Shown: positions 1 to 8,899 of the stretch, one piece after another | How the letters are laid out: each line of letters begins with the position of its first letter | How positions within the stretch are numbered: the stretch's first letter is position 1 | Assembly (NCBI RefSeq): GCF_014397245.1 | Contig: NZ_JACLHY010000009.1 | Coordinates: 124,001-188,000, forward strand | Reading direction: 5' to 3' | DNA from: Arenibacter arenosicollis | GTDB lineage: Bacteria; Bacteroidota; Bacteroidia; Flavobacteriales; Flavobacteriaceae | Length of the DNA: 64,000 nt | The notes under the pieces: generated by a model | The model's database searches: none | Seen by the model: only the letters and a program-made list of their open reading frames with translations | What the model was told of the DNA's origin: nothing | Translations under genes and position numbers: made by a program

Positions 1-1271
1 GATATTCCGTGTCGTTTGTGGCTGGAATTTTGATAACCTTCGTTATACTGGCAGGTCTGTCCGCATTGGCAATGAAAACCATAAAGAAATACTTTCCAAC
101 TTCCTGGAATTTTACTGCCCGTCATAGTTTATTGAACCTTTTTAGACCCCAGAACCAAACCCTCACATTGGTGTTGGCAATTGGTATAGGAACATTTCTA
201 ATCAGCACCCTATATTTTACCAAAGATTTTTTGTTGGCCAAGACGGCTATGGGAACAGACCCCAATAGTCCAAATATGATTCTTTTGGACATCCAAACAG
301 AACAGAAAGAGGCTGTAGCCAATACCATTCTCCGGGATGGATATCCGGTATTGACCAATATCCCGATTATTACCATGAGGGTAAATAGCATACAGGGGAA
401 GGGGGTAAACGATATCAGAAAGGATACCACTTCTACCATAAATTCTTGGATCTTAAACCATGAGTTTAGGGTAACCTATAGGGATAGCCTAATTGCATCC
501 GAGAAATTGGAATCTGGCGAATGGGTTTCCAAGGTAACTTCTAAGGAAAAAATACCTATTTCCATTAGCGACAACTTTGCGAGGGATGCCAAGGTAGGGG
601 TTGGGGACGAATTGACCTTTAATGTACAAGGTGTAATCATGAATACTGTTGTTGCCAATATAAGAACGGTGGATTGGGGACGTATGCAACTAAATTTCTC
701 CATTGTTTTTCCTTTGGGCATTTTGGAAGAGGCTCCTCAATTTACAGTTCTTACGACCAGGGTAGCCGATGAAAATGCGTCGGCATCTCTTCAGAAGGAA
801 TTGGTAAAAGAATTTCCCAATGTATCCATCCTGGATATAAGACAAATACTGGTTGTTATAGAAAACTTATTAAACAAGATTTCTTGGATCATTAATTTTA
901 TGGCCTTTTTTAGTATCCTTACGGGGATAATTGTGCTTTTGGGTGCAGTAAGGACCAGTAAATATCAGCGGATACGTGAAAGTGTACTTCTAAGGACTAT
1001 TGGAGCCAAGAGCAAACAAATATTGAAAATAGTGGCCTTGGAGTATCTGTACTTAGGTATTTTAGGAGGTTTATCTGGAATTCTACTATCTTTAATAAGT
1101 AGCCAATTGTTGGCTATGTTCGTATTCGAATCCCCTTTTACACCATCCTTATTTCCATTTTTGGTGCTGTTCCCTGGAATTACCGTGCTTGTTTTGCTAA
1201 TTGGTCTGGGGAATAGCATAGGCGTTATAAAAAGTCCACCTTTGGAAGTTTTACGGAAGGAGGGAAGGTAG
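1..1271 (+). CDS. ABC transporter permease, FtsX/YbbP-like (3' part; 5' end outside window)
   Basis: This is the C-terminal half of an inner-membrane FtsX-type ABC permease. The reading frame is open from the first bases, so the start lies upstream of the window; the GTG at 9 is internal. Membrane segments are visible near residues 4-23, 50-70, 293-315 and about 345-410 (counted from that GTG), with an extracytoplasmic domain between the second and third. The stretch REsvLLRTIGAKSKQI and the terminal sPPLEVLR are typical of the FtsX fold. Two such halves in one roughly 840-residue chain is the usual YbbP arrangement, where the partner is the YbbA ATPase. The substrate is unknown; YbbAP-type exporters are linked to lipid or lysophospholipase-related functions. 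The family is well supported; the YbbP subtype is inferred from the half-gene. Confidence 0.85.
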   Translation, partial: YSVSFVAGILITFVILAGLSALAMKTIKKYFPTSWNFTARHSLLNLFRPQNQTLTLVLAIGIGTFLISTLYFTKDFLLAKTAMGTDPNSPNMILLDIQTEQKEAVANTILRDGYPVLTNIPIITMRVNSIQGKGVNDIRKDTTSTINSWILNHEFRVTYRDSLIASEKLESGEWVSKVTSKEKIPISISDNFARDAKVGVGDELTFNVQGVIMNTVVANIRTVDWGRMQLNFSIVFPLGILEEAPQFTVLTTRVADENASASLQKELVKEFPNVSILDIRQILVVIENLLNKISWIINFMAFFSILTGIIVLLGAVRTSKYQRIRESVLLRTIGAKSKQILKIVALEYLYLGILGGLSGILLSLISSQLLAMFVFESPFTPSLFPFLVLFPGITVLVLLIGLGNSIGVIKSPPLEVLRKEGR

Positions 1272-1356
1272 GCCGTACAGCACTATTAATTAATTTATTT
1301 TGTTTAACGTTAAAGAATAAAGGCTAGTCCAGTAATAGGAATATTACTTACAACCC

Positions 1357-1869
1357 TTACGACTGCAGATAAAGGGCACGTGCCTTCTGCAGGTCCGTTT
1401 TATAATTTTGTTCAATGGTCAAAAAATATTCAAGTTGCCATTTCTGGGTTTTTTGAGCGGTTTTGTTGTCGGGTTGTGACCAAGGAGGGTAAACACGAAA
1501 ACCACGTTTGCCCGACTTTTTACCGTGGGATATAATTCCTTTTTCCATCAGGAGGTTTTTTGGAAAAACAAATTGGCCTAAGTGTGATTCCTCTCGTGAG
1601 GTGATTACAATAAGGTCTATTTCTTCAGAATCTTCCAATGGTATTGTTTCCCCGTTTACATTTCTTTTCCACAGGGTAACGAATTGCCCAATTTTTTTTG
1701 GAGTGATTTTACTTCTTCTCGCTTTTATAATGAGAGCGTTCAAATTAAAAGTGGAGGCCTCATATTCTTTGCTTTCCTTGTCCAGAACCAGGTTTGATGT
1801 TTTTAAGCCACATGGAACATAGACTTCTTCAACAATAAGGGTAAAATCTGTATTTACTGTATTCTTCAT
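1357..1869 (-). CDS. MepB family protein
   Basis: A soluble protein of about 170 residues. It matches the MepB family through its conserved core: a KITPKKIGQFVTLWKR stretch, a GQFVFPK motif, GKRGFRVYPPWS and a C-terminal TQKWQ. MepB was first seen in the staphylococcal mepRAB efflux operon, but its biochemical role is not established, and no MATE pump or MarR regulator sits beside it here. The ATG at 1869 is preferred over the upstream in-frame TTG at 1887. It is convergent with the permease gene (85 bp between their 3' ends), so it is probably its own transcript. No signal peptide or membrane segment is seen. The family call is firm; the function is unknown. Confidence 0.8.
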   Translation of the reverse strand: MKNTVNTDFTLIVEEVYVPCGLKTSNLVLDKESKEYEASTFNLNALIIKARRSKITPKKIGQFVTLWKRNVNGETIPLEDSEEIDLIVITSREESHLGQFVFPKNLLMEKGIISHGKKSGKRGFRVYPPWSQPDNKTAQKTQKWQLEYFLTIEQNYKTDLQKARALYLQS

Positions 1870-1919
1870 TTCTACAAATCTACCCAAAAGGCAAATATCC
1901 AGGTGCTAATTTGTGAGTA

Positions 1920-2882
1920 TTAAATAGTGTTATCGGCCAATTTAAGCCTTTCCGCTTCCCAACCGTGATCTATATATTCCCAGGAAAAATCATTACCACT
2001 TACCTTAATTTTTACAAAACCTTCTTTGGTATTATGCCTTCTCCCTTTCCATCCGTTTCCAGCAATGGAGCCACCAGTTAAAAAATGAAATCGGTCATTG
2101 ACGAATCCGTATTCCTTCCAGTGAATATGCCCTTGTAGAACCAATTTCAGATTATGGTTTTCCATTATTTTAAAAACATCCGAAGCATTATTGGCCGTTC
2201 TACTTCCCTCACCTCCATTTAATTGTGAATAGGTACATATCATGGGAATGTGTGTGGTGATAACAATGGGCGTAGATTTGTCCACTTTTTCAATATCCTG
2301 CTTCAACCACTCCAATTGCTCTAGATGAAAGTAACCTTTATATCTTTTGTTGTCCGTTACGTCCAAAGAATTTAAGGTAATAAAATGCCATCCTTTATGG
2401 TCAAAAGAGTAGTAGGTCTTCCCGAAATGCCTTTCCCACATTCCATATTTATAATCGGGATGATCTTCAGATTCCGGGCTTTCTTCATAGATAGCGAACA
2501 AGTCGTGATTTCCAATACAGTTATAAACAGGCATTTTAAATCCTTTGCTCATGTCTTTGTACAACGAAAAAAGCGATTCGCTTTGTTCGTAATTCCCGCG
2601 CATGGTATCATAGACAAGATCTCCGCCTGTTATTACAAAATCAGGATTCAATTCATTCACCTTATCTATGGCCATTTGAAATCCTTTTGGCGCATTCATT
2701 TCGGGTTTTATATGGATATCCGTTAAGAAAGCAAATTCAAAAGAATCCTCATTTTCTACTTCTACTACCTTATCTTTTGACGGTTGACAGGAAATCTGGG
2801 TGAAGGGAATAGCCACCGCAGCCAACCCCGATTGAAGCAAAAATTTCCTTCTACTATCCATTTTATTCTTCTTTTCCTCCAT
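1920..2882 (-). CDS. Tat-exported calcineurin-like metallophosphoesterase, probable lipoprotein
   Basis: A binuclear-metal phosphoesterase of 320 residues. The N-terminus carries a twin-arginine signal (SRRKF, residues 10-14), a hydrophobic stretch and a lipobox-like Cys at 32, so the enzyme is probably folded before export and anchored outside the inner membrane. Metallophosphoesterase motifs are complete: D55-x-H57, GGDLVYD at 86-92, GNHD at 124-127, THIP with H211, and GHIH at 251-254. The substrate cannot be read from the sequence; the family includes cyclic-nucleotide and other phosphodiesterases and phosphomonoesterases. It starts 3 bp after the stop of the glycoside-hydrolase-like gene, so the two are translationally coupled. 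It is the last gene of a four-gene minus-strand operon. An internal ATG (residue 8) is an alternative start just before the Tat motif. Confidence 0.87.
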   Translation of the reverse strand: MEEKKNKMDSRRKFLLQSGLAAVAIPFTQISCQPSKDKVVEVENEDSFEFAFLTDIHIKPEMNAPKGFQMAIDKVNELNPDFVITGGDLVYDTMRGNYEQSESLFSLYKDMSKGFKMPVYNCIGNHDLFAIYEESPESEDHPDYKYGMWERHFGKTYYSFDHKGWHFITLNSLDVTDNKRYKGYFHLEQLEWLKQDIEKVDKSTPIVITTHIPMICTYSQLNGGEGSRTANNASDVFKIMENHNLKLVLQGHIHWKEYGFVNDRFHFLTGGSIAGNGWKGRRHNTKEGFVKIKVSGNDFSWEYIDHGWEAERLKLADNTI

Positions 2883-2885
2883 GAT

Positions 2886-5330
2886 TTACTCCTTTATTAA
2901 TTCATTTTGGTTAATTATCCATATTTCGGATACCTGAGCTCCCCGTTCTCCCTCACCACAGGTCCATTCCAGCTCCAGAACACCATCCTGTAATGCAGCA
3001 GTTGGAATTTTAAATTCATAAATAGGTTGAACTCCGGTCGTGATAAAGTCGTGCACAAGTGTATTCTCCGCCGTCAATTTTATTTTTGAACGGAAACGAC
3101 CTGTATATGCCACTTTAATGACATAGGAACCATTGGGGTCCAAATCATTATAGATCATCTTCAGTGGCTCATCATATAAGCTGGTTACTTGGTTCATCCA
3201 AGATAATGGTGTTGTATGTCCGTCAAATCCTATGGCCGTAATTTCATGTACCCATTCCTCTCCTTTTAGACCAACCCCAAAACTGACCCTTGGCGATTTC
3301 AAACCTCCTGGGTCCTCTGCATAACTTTTATTGGAGACTACCCGGTTCCAACTCCTAGGTGTTCCAAAATTGTCATAATACCCTCCAGGACCGGGATTGT
3401 TACGCTCCAATAATTGGTTTATAGCTACCAATTTTTCAGATTCGCTTCCATTTTTTTCAATGATTGCGAGTTGATCTATCAACCACATGCCATCATTCAA
3501 CGGAACATCTATATTATCTATAAAATTACCACGTCCACCTGCTGCGAAATGTTTTTCTACCGTCAATTGGGCACCAATACTTTCAAACAAATCATCGGCC
3601 AAGGCAAGGCATCTATTTTTCCATTCGGACATAACGGGTTCCTTTTTTGCCTTATATAAAATATCCTTGGCATCAACTATAGCGTTGATTGGACCTATAG
3701 CTTTGGCTGTTGACAATATTTCTCGAGCGTGTTGTTCCAATTCGGTCTCATAAATCAATCTTCTATATTGGTAAGCATCAAAATAGGCTCTTATAAGTCC
3801 CATTTGAAATCGGAAATTTCCTAAGACCTCCTTGGAAGCCTGTTTTTCCATATCCTGCCACTGTTGCAAGCTTGTAATTACACCAGCGTTATTAAGTAGG
3901 GGGCCTCGTAAATTATTTTCCAAAGCCATTAATCCCTGGGATACGGTTTCGGTATATTTGGGTCCTATAAAATAACGTGCATAATCGCGCAAGGTTTCCA
4001 TAACCGGGGTTTCTGGATCCCAATCCTGATCGCTCCAGATTATTTTATTGACATCATCGTTGGTTCCTTCAGAATAACTAATACTTCCCTGTGCATATTG
4101 GTCAAAGGCATTATGAATTATTTTTTGGTCTTGCGGCCGTGGGTTGATAGATTCTCGTCCCAAGGTTATGGCATAAGCCAAATCCCAGTGTGGAATTGGG
4201 TATTGACTGCTTAAATTATGGGTGATATCGGGATATCGCCTTATAGGAATACCTGGATTAATTCGATCCGTAATTTCTTTTATGGGAGTTTTTATCCATG
4301 GACCGAAGACAACCCCTCCAAGCCAAGAGTACTCTTTGTTTATATGTCCATAAAAGGCATCGAACCAGGCTTTGGTAGGTCTAAAAACCTGTGGGGAAAC
4401 CCATATTTTGGCATTAGGATGATATTCATGCAACACATCTGCTTCTATCTTCAGCCAATTGAACAATTCATCCGGCTCCAAATCCCCGGGATCTCCCCCT
4501 GGAACAAATAGTGCATCCAAACGGGGAATGGCTTTAAATACTTGGCGTCGTTCCTCAATTTCCACTTTTAAGGAATCTGGATCGGTATAGTCCGAACCCA
4601 TATTGGGATACCACATCCAAACATCCATGCCATAGCGATCACATATCTTTGATTGTTCCGCAATCATTTCAATGGCAGGAATTTTCATATGAACATTTGT
4701 GAAATCATCATCGGTACGTGGAGGCATTATTTCAATGCTATTGGCATCGAAAATGGCCATATCACGGATGTAGTCGTCGAATTGCTGAACAGAAAATGCA
4801 TCATAAGCATTGGTTTTGGGTCTATAACCCATTTGGTGGCCCCGGATAGAAAATTTAGGGGTAGACGAAATGTTTACATCGTTAGGCAGCAAAATCTGTC
4901 CCGGATACATTTCCAATTTCCTCAAAAGTTTTCCAATTCCATATAATACTCCCCTCGAGTCATGGCCTACAACCAGGACCACGTTATCTTTGGGCAGCAT
5001 TGCTATTTTATATCCTTCCTTATTAGTTACGGGCATGGTTCCCAAAAGTTGTTGATACTCAATTGGGAATTTATTTAATCCCCCTTCAAGTCCAATGACC
5101 ATACGGTTTTGTGAATGTTTTGGAAATTTATTTTCCCTGCTCAATACAATTCCACTCCTTTTTTCTATTTCATCCTTTAGTACGGATATGGCGTTGATAA
5201 CCAGAGGATCTTTTTTCTCGAGACAAATAATTTTAGATTTACTCATGTCTATCTTTTGCCCAAAGAAAGAAGACGGAAAAAGCCCGATAAAACAAAGTGA
5301 AAGTAAAAATTGTTTAAAGCTTATATTCAT
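2886..5330 (-). CDS. Secreted glycoside-hydrolase-like protein (GH20/GH67-type N-terminal domain plus TIM barrel)
   Basis: An 814-residue exported protein with a Sec signal peptide (residues 1-24, ending SSFFGQ). Residues about 30-150 look like the alpha/beta domain that precedes the catalytic barrel in GH20, GH67 and GH115 enzymes, including the HDSRGVLYGIGKLLR stretch. Residues about 160-500 look like a TIM barrel, with acidic and aromatic clusters (IEIMPPRTDDD, VWMWYPNMG, FVPGGDPGDLEPDE). A helical region follows, and the last 100 residues look like a beta-sandwich. I cannot place it in a specific GH family or name the catalytic pair. It lies between the aldolase and the phosphoesterase in one operon, which suggests it releases the sugar or sugar acid that the downstream enzymes use. 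The exported location is well supported; glycosidase activity is inferred. Confidence 0.65.
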   Translation of the reverse strand: MNISFKQFLLSLCFIGLFPSSFFGQKIDMSKSKIICLEKKDPLVINAISVLKDEIEKRSGIVLSRENKFPKHSQNRMVIGLEGGLNKFPIEYQQLLGTMPVTNKEGYKIAMLPKDNVVLVVGHDSRGVLYGIGKLLRKLEMYPGQILLPNDVNISSTPKFSIRGHQMGYRPKTNAYDAFSVQQFDDYIRDMAIFDANSIEIMPPRTDDDFTNVHMKIPAIEMIAEQSKICDRYGMDVWMWYPNMGSDYTDPDSLKVEIEERRQVFKAIPRLDALFVPGGDPGDLEPDELFNWLKIEADVLHEYHPNAKIWVSPQVFRPTKAWFDAFYGHINKEYSWLGGVVFGPWIKTPIKEITDRINPGIPIRRYPDITHNLSSQYPIPHWDLAYAITLGRESINPRPQDQKIIHNAFDQYAQGSISYSEGTNDDVNKIIWSDQDWDPETPVMETLRDYARYFIGPKYTETVSQGLMALENNLRGPLLNNAGVITSLQQWQDMEKQASKEVLGNFRFQMGLIRAYFDAYQYRRLIYETELEQHAREILSTAKAIGPINAIVDAKDILYKAKKEPVMSEWKNRCLALADDLFESIGAQLTVEKHFAAGGRGNFIDNIDVPLNDGMWLIDQLAIIEKNGSESEKLVAINQLLERNNPGPGGYYDNFGTPRSWNRVVSNKSYAEDPGGLKSPRVSFGVGLKGEEWVHEITAIGFDGHTTPLSWMNQVTSLYDEPLKMIYNDLDPNGSYVIKVAYTGRFRSKIKLTAENTLVHDFITTGVQPIYEFKIPTAALQDGVLELEWTCGEGERGAQVSEIWIINQNELIKE

Positions 5331-5387
5331 ATAAAATAGATTAATTCCCTCATAATGAATTGATTTAATATTGGCGTTTATAATTGG

Positions 5388-6200
5388 TCATATTGCTAAT
5401 TCGTTATCATCTGATAGATTCTGGGCATCTCCCACGGCACCTTTTATAGTATTCATATCCTCGGAGAGTTTTTGACTAAAAAGTCGCAGGTCGGAACTGT
5501 GCAATACAATGTTAGCCCCTTCCTTAATCCATTTAATCTGAAAATTTGGATGGGCGGGAAAATGTATTCCGGCAGCAATTCCTTTTCTCCTTGCCTTATG
5601 AATGATCTCCTTAACCGTGCTTTCAAAATCGGGATGATCATATTGTTCCGGTAAACCCATATTTATGGAAAGATCATGGGGTCCTATCACTATCCCATCC
5701 AATCCGGGAACACTAAGAAGTTCCTCCAAACGCTCCACGGCAATAGTACTTTCAATGTTTATTAAACACAAACTATCCTGGTTAAACTGCTCTAGATAGG
5801 TCTTCATTTCAACAGATAGCTCTTCCTTCCCCGCAAGTACATTTTGTAATCGCTCTCCTTTCAACGGCCTGTACTTGGTTGCTCCCACCATTTGTTGTAT
5901 TTGAGATACACTCTCAATATAGGGCGCCAAGACTCCTACCGCACCAGCATCCTTTGCCATACACGCCGCATAAGGGTCAGGACTGGGAATACGGACTATT
6001 GGGGACAAACCATGAGCAGTATACACCTGACATAGAAAAGTGAGTTCCGTTCTGTCCATAGGAATATGTTCCGTATCCAAAAAAACAAAATCCAATCCGC
6101 TGCCCTTTACAACCTTGGACCAAATAGGGGAGGTCGAAATAATACAGGTCCCGTAGATATTTTGGTTATCGCGTAATTTCTGCTTAAGGTTGTTTGGCAT
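5388..6200 (-). CDS. HpcH/HpaI family class II 2-keto-3-deoxy acid aldolase (GarL/RhmA-like)
   Basis: A cytoplasmic Mg2+/Mn2+-dependent aldolase of 270 residues, the usual length for the family. The family cleaves 2-keto-3-deoxy sugar acids into pyruvate and an aldehyde: tartronate semialdehyde for GarL, lactaldehyde for RhmA. Visible landmarks are the general-base region FLDTEHIPMDR (His near 47), the substrate arginine in PIVRIPSPDP (near 70), the metal ligand Glu in CLINIEST (near 150) and the metal ligand Asp in GIVIGPHDLS (near 175). Upstream in the same operon is a D-2-hydroxyacid dehydrogenase, and divergently encoded is glycerate kinase. That context favours a GarL-type product (a C3 semialdehyde) over lactaldehyde, but the substrate is an inference. 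Confidence 0.85.
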   Translation of the reverse strand: MPNNLKQKLRDNQNIYGTCIISTSPIWSKVVKGSGLDFVFLDTEHIPMDRTELTFLCQVYTAHGLSPIVRIPSPDPYAACMAKDAGAVGVLAPYIESVSQIQQMVGATKYRPLKGERLQNVLAGKEELSVEMKTYLEQFNQDSLCLINIESTIAVERLEELLSVPGLDGIVIGPHDLSINMGLPEQYDHPDFESTVKEIIHKARRKGIAAGIHFPAHPNFQIKWIKEGANIVLHSSDLRLFSQKLSEDMNTIKGAVGDAQNLSDDNELAI

Positions 6201-6238
6201 TGGTTATAATTTAGTGTTTGCTTGAAATGAAAATATTA

Positions 6239-7204
6239 TTATTTATTTACCACATTAACGGGCTTGCCTTTTAAAAAAGCTTCCAAATTTTCTAAAGCAG
6301 TATTTAACAATCTACTTCTAGACTCTTTTGGAGCCCAAGCGATGTGAGGTGTTATTATACAGTTTTCGGCTTTTAGCAACTCATTGTCCTTGTCGATGGG
6401 TTCTTTGGAAACCACATCTACCGCAGCGCCGGAAATCTTGCCTGAATCCAAAGCCTCTTTTAGATCTTTTTCCACTATTAATTGTCCCCTTGAGGTATTT
6501 ATGAGCATGACCCCATCCTTCATTTTGGAAATGTTGCCAGCATTAATAATACCCTCGGTTTCCGGGGTAAGAGGGCAGTGTAAACTTATTACATCCGAGT
6601 TGGCAAAAAGTTCATCCATATCCACCTGTTTACAGTTACTGGTCTCCAGTTCAGGCTTCTTACTGCTTCCTGCCGTCAAAATATTCATACCAAATGCTTG
6701 GGCCAATTTGGCGGTAGCTTGCCCAATTCTCCCAAAACCAATAATTCCCATAGTTTTTCCGTCCAATTCGATGAGAGGGTAGTTCCAGAAGCAAAAGTCC
6801 TTGCTTTTAGACCATTCCCCCTGTTTTACGGCACGATTGTGTTCCCCTACATGATGACACATTTCCAAGAGTAGGGCCATTGTCATTTGTGCCACGGCTG
6901 TGGTTCCGTAGCTGGGGACGTTGGTCACTACAATGCCCAATTCTTTGGCAGTATCAACATCAACTACATTGAACCCTGTGGCCAAAACACCTATATATTT
7001 TAGGGATGGTACTTTTTTCAATATTTCTTTGGGCAGAGGCGTCTTGTTGGTAAAAACGATTTCAGCGCTGCCTATGGTTTCAATAATTTTATCATTGTCA
7101 TATTCAGTTCTGTCGTACACCGTAAGTTCACCAAAGTCCTTTAATTTCTCCCAACTCAAATCTCCTGGGTTTAAAGTATATCCGTCTAGAATAACTATTT
7201 TCAT
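6239..7204 (-). CDS. D-2-hydroxyacid dehydrogenase (glycerate dehydrogenase/hydroxypyruvate reductase-like)
   Basis: A soluble NAD(P)H-dependent dehydrogenase of 321 residues. The Rossmann motif GFGRIG is at 156-161, and the catalytic triad is present: Arg in INTSRGQ (239), Glu in VVSKEPI (268) and His in ITPHIAW (287). The family reduces 2-keto acids such as hydroxypyruvate or glyoxylate to D-2-hydroxy acids. The divergently encoded glycerate kinase makes hydroxypyruvate to D-glycerate the most economical reading. The ATG at 7204 is preferred over the TTG two codons upstream. It is the first gene of the operon dehydrogenase, aldolase, GH-like protein, metallophosphoesterase. Substrate specificity and cofactor preference are not settled by the sequence. 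Confidence 0.87.
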   Translation of the reverse strand: MKIVILDGYTLNPGDLSWEKLKDFGELTVYDRTEYDNDKIIETIGSAEIVFTNKTPLPKEILKKVPSLKYIGVLATGFNVVDVDTAKELGIVVTNVPSYGTTAVAQMTMALLLEMCHHVGEHNRAVKQGEWSKSKDFCFWNYPLIELDGKTMGIIGFGRIGQATAKLAQAFGMNILTAGSSKKPELETSNCKQVDMDELFANSDVISLHCPLTPETEGIINAGNISKMKDGVMLINTSRGQLIVEKDLKEALDSGKISGAAVDVVSKEPIDKDNELLKAENCIITPHIAWAPKESRSRLLNTALENLEAFLKGKPVNVVNK

Positions 7205-7909
7205 ATTCAATATTTTATTTTCTTTTAAATGGATTAATATAACTGCACAAAACCGAAATCAAGGTCGCTTTTAAAGATATTATATCCAATGGAATTAGTC
7301 TTGTATTTCACCAAGGAACTAAATTTATTTATTAAATTTACACATTAAATAAATGCATATAATTATCTGGTTTATCAGTAGTTACAATATTATAATTAAA
7401 AATATAATTTTATTTGAGTACAGCACTTATCCAGACAAGGAAACTATAACACCTCTACTAAAAATTAGAAATTAAAAATCAATTTCAGCTTTGTTTGCAT
7501 GTCTTTTTAGTCTCATTTTTTTCCTCATTAATTCAAAAAAAACTGATTCGATCCTTATTGGAGCACAAGGTGCTTCTTACAAATATAGCTTATATCACAG
7601 GCGCTATATAACCTATATTTTACCGAATACAGATTAAATATTGACCATCAAAACATTAATATACATAATACATCCACCCCACATGCTATTACTTTAGGTG
7701 GATATTTTGCATAATCCATGAAGAAGTTTCAATTATCATTGGGAGTTAGATGAATTGAACAAAGTCAATTTTTTAATTTATTAGAAAATTCTCAAGTATA
7801 TCGCAAAGTAATAGGGAGTTTAGAGGATTTGACTATTTAATTTAATCTGTTTTTATGATATTAGAGAAATATTTATAACCATATAATCAATTCAAAATCC
7901 AATTTTTCC
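7205..7909. other. 700-bp divergent intergenic region with two small hairpins
   Basis: This strongly AT-rich region separates the divergent halves of the carbon-acid cluster and presumably holds both promoters. I see no gene in it. Two adjacent inverted repeats stand out: AGCAC-AAG-GTGCT at 7562-7574 and TATAGC/GCTATA at 7584-7608 (arms 6 bp, loop 13 nt). They could be operator or leader structures. No regulator gene lies in the cluster, so control must come from elsewhere. I found no convincing TAnnTTTG box with a good -33 partner. Confidence 0.4.
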
Positions 7910-8728
7910 ATGAAAAAGTTACTCATTTACATGTTTTTGGCGGTTATGCCGATATACGCTTTTGGTCAGGACCCAAAGTATAAGACGTTGGATAATGTGT
8001 ATTACTACGATTCCCAGACTGTTGACCAAACGGACTATATGAAACAGAAGTGTCTAGTGGATATCTATTACCCGGAAAGCAAGGCAAAGGTACCCGTAGT
8101 GATTTGGTTTCATGGAGGAGGGTTAACCGGTGGTAAAAAGGAAATTCCATCTGCCTTAAAAAATAAAGGATTCTGTGTGATAGGAGTAGGATATAGGCTT
8201 TCTCCCAAGGTAAAGGCCGAAACCTGTATTGCGGATGCTACTGCGGCAATAGCTTGGGTCTTTAAAAATATAGACCGTTATAATGGCGACCCGAATCAGA
8301 TTATTGTTTCTGGCCATTCGGCAGGAGGATATTTGGCCTTGATGTCTGTCATGGACAAAAGTTGGCTAAAGAAATACAATATTGATTCGGATAAGGTAGC
8401 TGGACTGGTTCCCTTTAGTGGTCATACCATAACACATTTCACTATAAGAAAAGAACAAGGTATCCCAGGAGAGCAACCCATTATAGACAAGTGGGCACCA
8501 TTATTCCATGTACGTAAAAATGCGCCACCAACTTTATTGATCACCGGGGACCGTGAAAAAGAAATGCTAGGGCGTTATGAAGAGAATGCCTATTTCTATC
8601 GGATGATGAAAGTTGTGGGACACCCAAATATTACTCAATATGAAATGGACGGCTATGGACACAATATGACCGAACCGGCCTTTCCCTTGTTGGTTGATTT
8701 TGTAAGCTTAAAATCGAAGGTGAACTAG
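7910..8728 (+). CDS. Secreted alpha/beta-hydrolase esterase (BD-FAE/carboxylesterase type)
   Basis: A 272-residue exported hydrolase with a Sec signal peptide (residues 1-20, cleavage after AFGQ). The alpha/beta-hydrolase signature is complete: oxyanion motif HGGG at 68-71, nucleophile Ser137 in GHSAGG, acid Asp214 in TGDREKE and His251 in GYGHNM. Family members deacylate small esters, including acetyl or acyl groups on carbohydrates. It is the first plus-strand gene of the divergent cluster, 171 bp upstream of glycerate kinase. A role in removing ester decorations from the substrate of the GH-like protein is plausible but inferred. Start and signal peptide agree. Confidence 0.82.
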   Translation: MKKLLIYMFLAVMPIYAFGQDPKYKTLDNVYYYDSQTVDQTDYMKQKCLVDIYYPESKAKVPVVIWFHGGGLTGGKKEIPSALKNKGFCVIGVGYRLSPKVKAETCIADATAAIAWVFKNIDRYNGDPNQIIVSGHSAGGYLALMSVMDKSWLKKYNIDSDKVAGLVPFSGHTITHFTIRKEQGIPGEQPIIDKWAPLFHVRKNAPPTLLITGDREKEMLGRYEENAYFYRMMKVVGHPNITQYEMDGYGHNMTEPAFPLLVDFVSLKSKVN

Positions 8729-8846
8729 AAGGATTTAGTAATTCCAGAATTTTGAGCAATGATTATAAAGAATACAAACTTTGTAATGGTCAATATATAA
8801 TATGTATTGGGTGAAATTTAGGTTATAAAACGCTTGCTTAATACGC

Positions 8847-8854
8847 TATATTTG
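8847..8854 (+). promoter_or_regulatory. Candidate Bacteroidota -7 box for the glycerate kinase gene
   Basis: TATATTTG matches the TAnnTTTG consensus, 45 bp before the glycerate kinase ATG. It sits inside a small inverted repeat (ACGCT/AGCGT). No TTG at the ideal -33 distance was found, so this is a tentative call. Confidence 0.35.
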
Positions 8855-8899
8855 TAAAGAGCGTGACAAATGTTTATAAAACATTAAATACAAGATATA

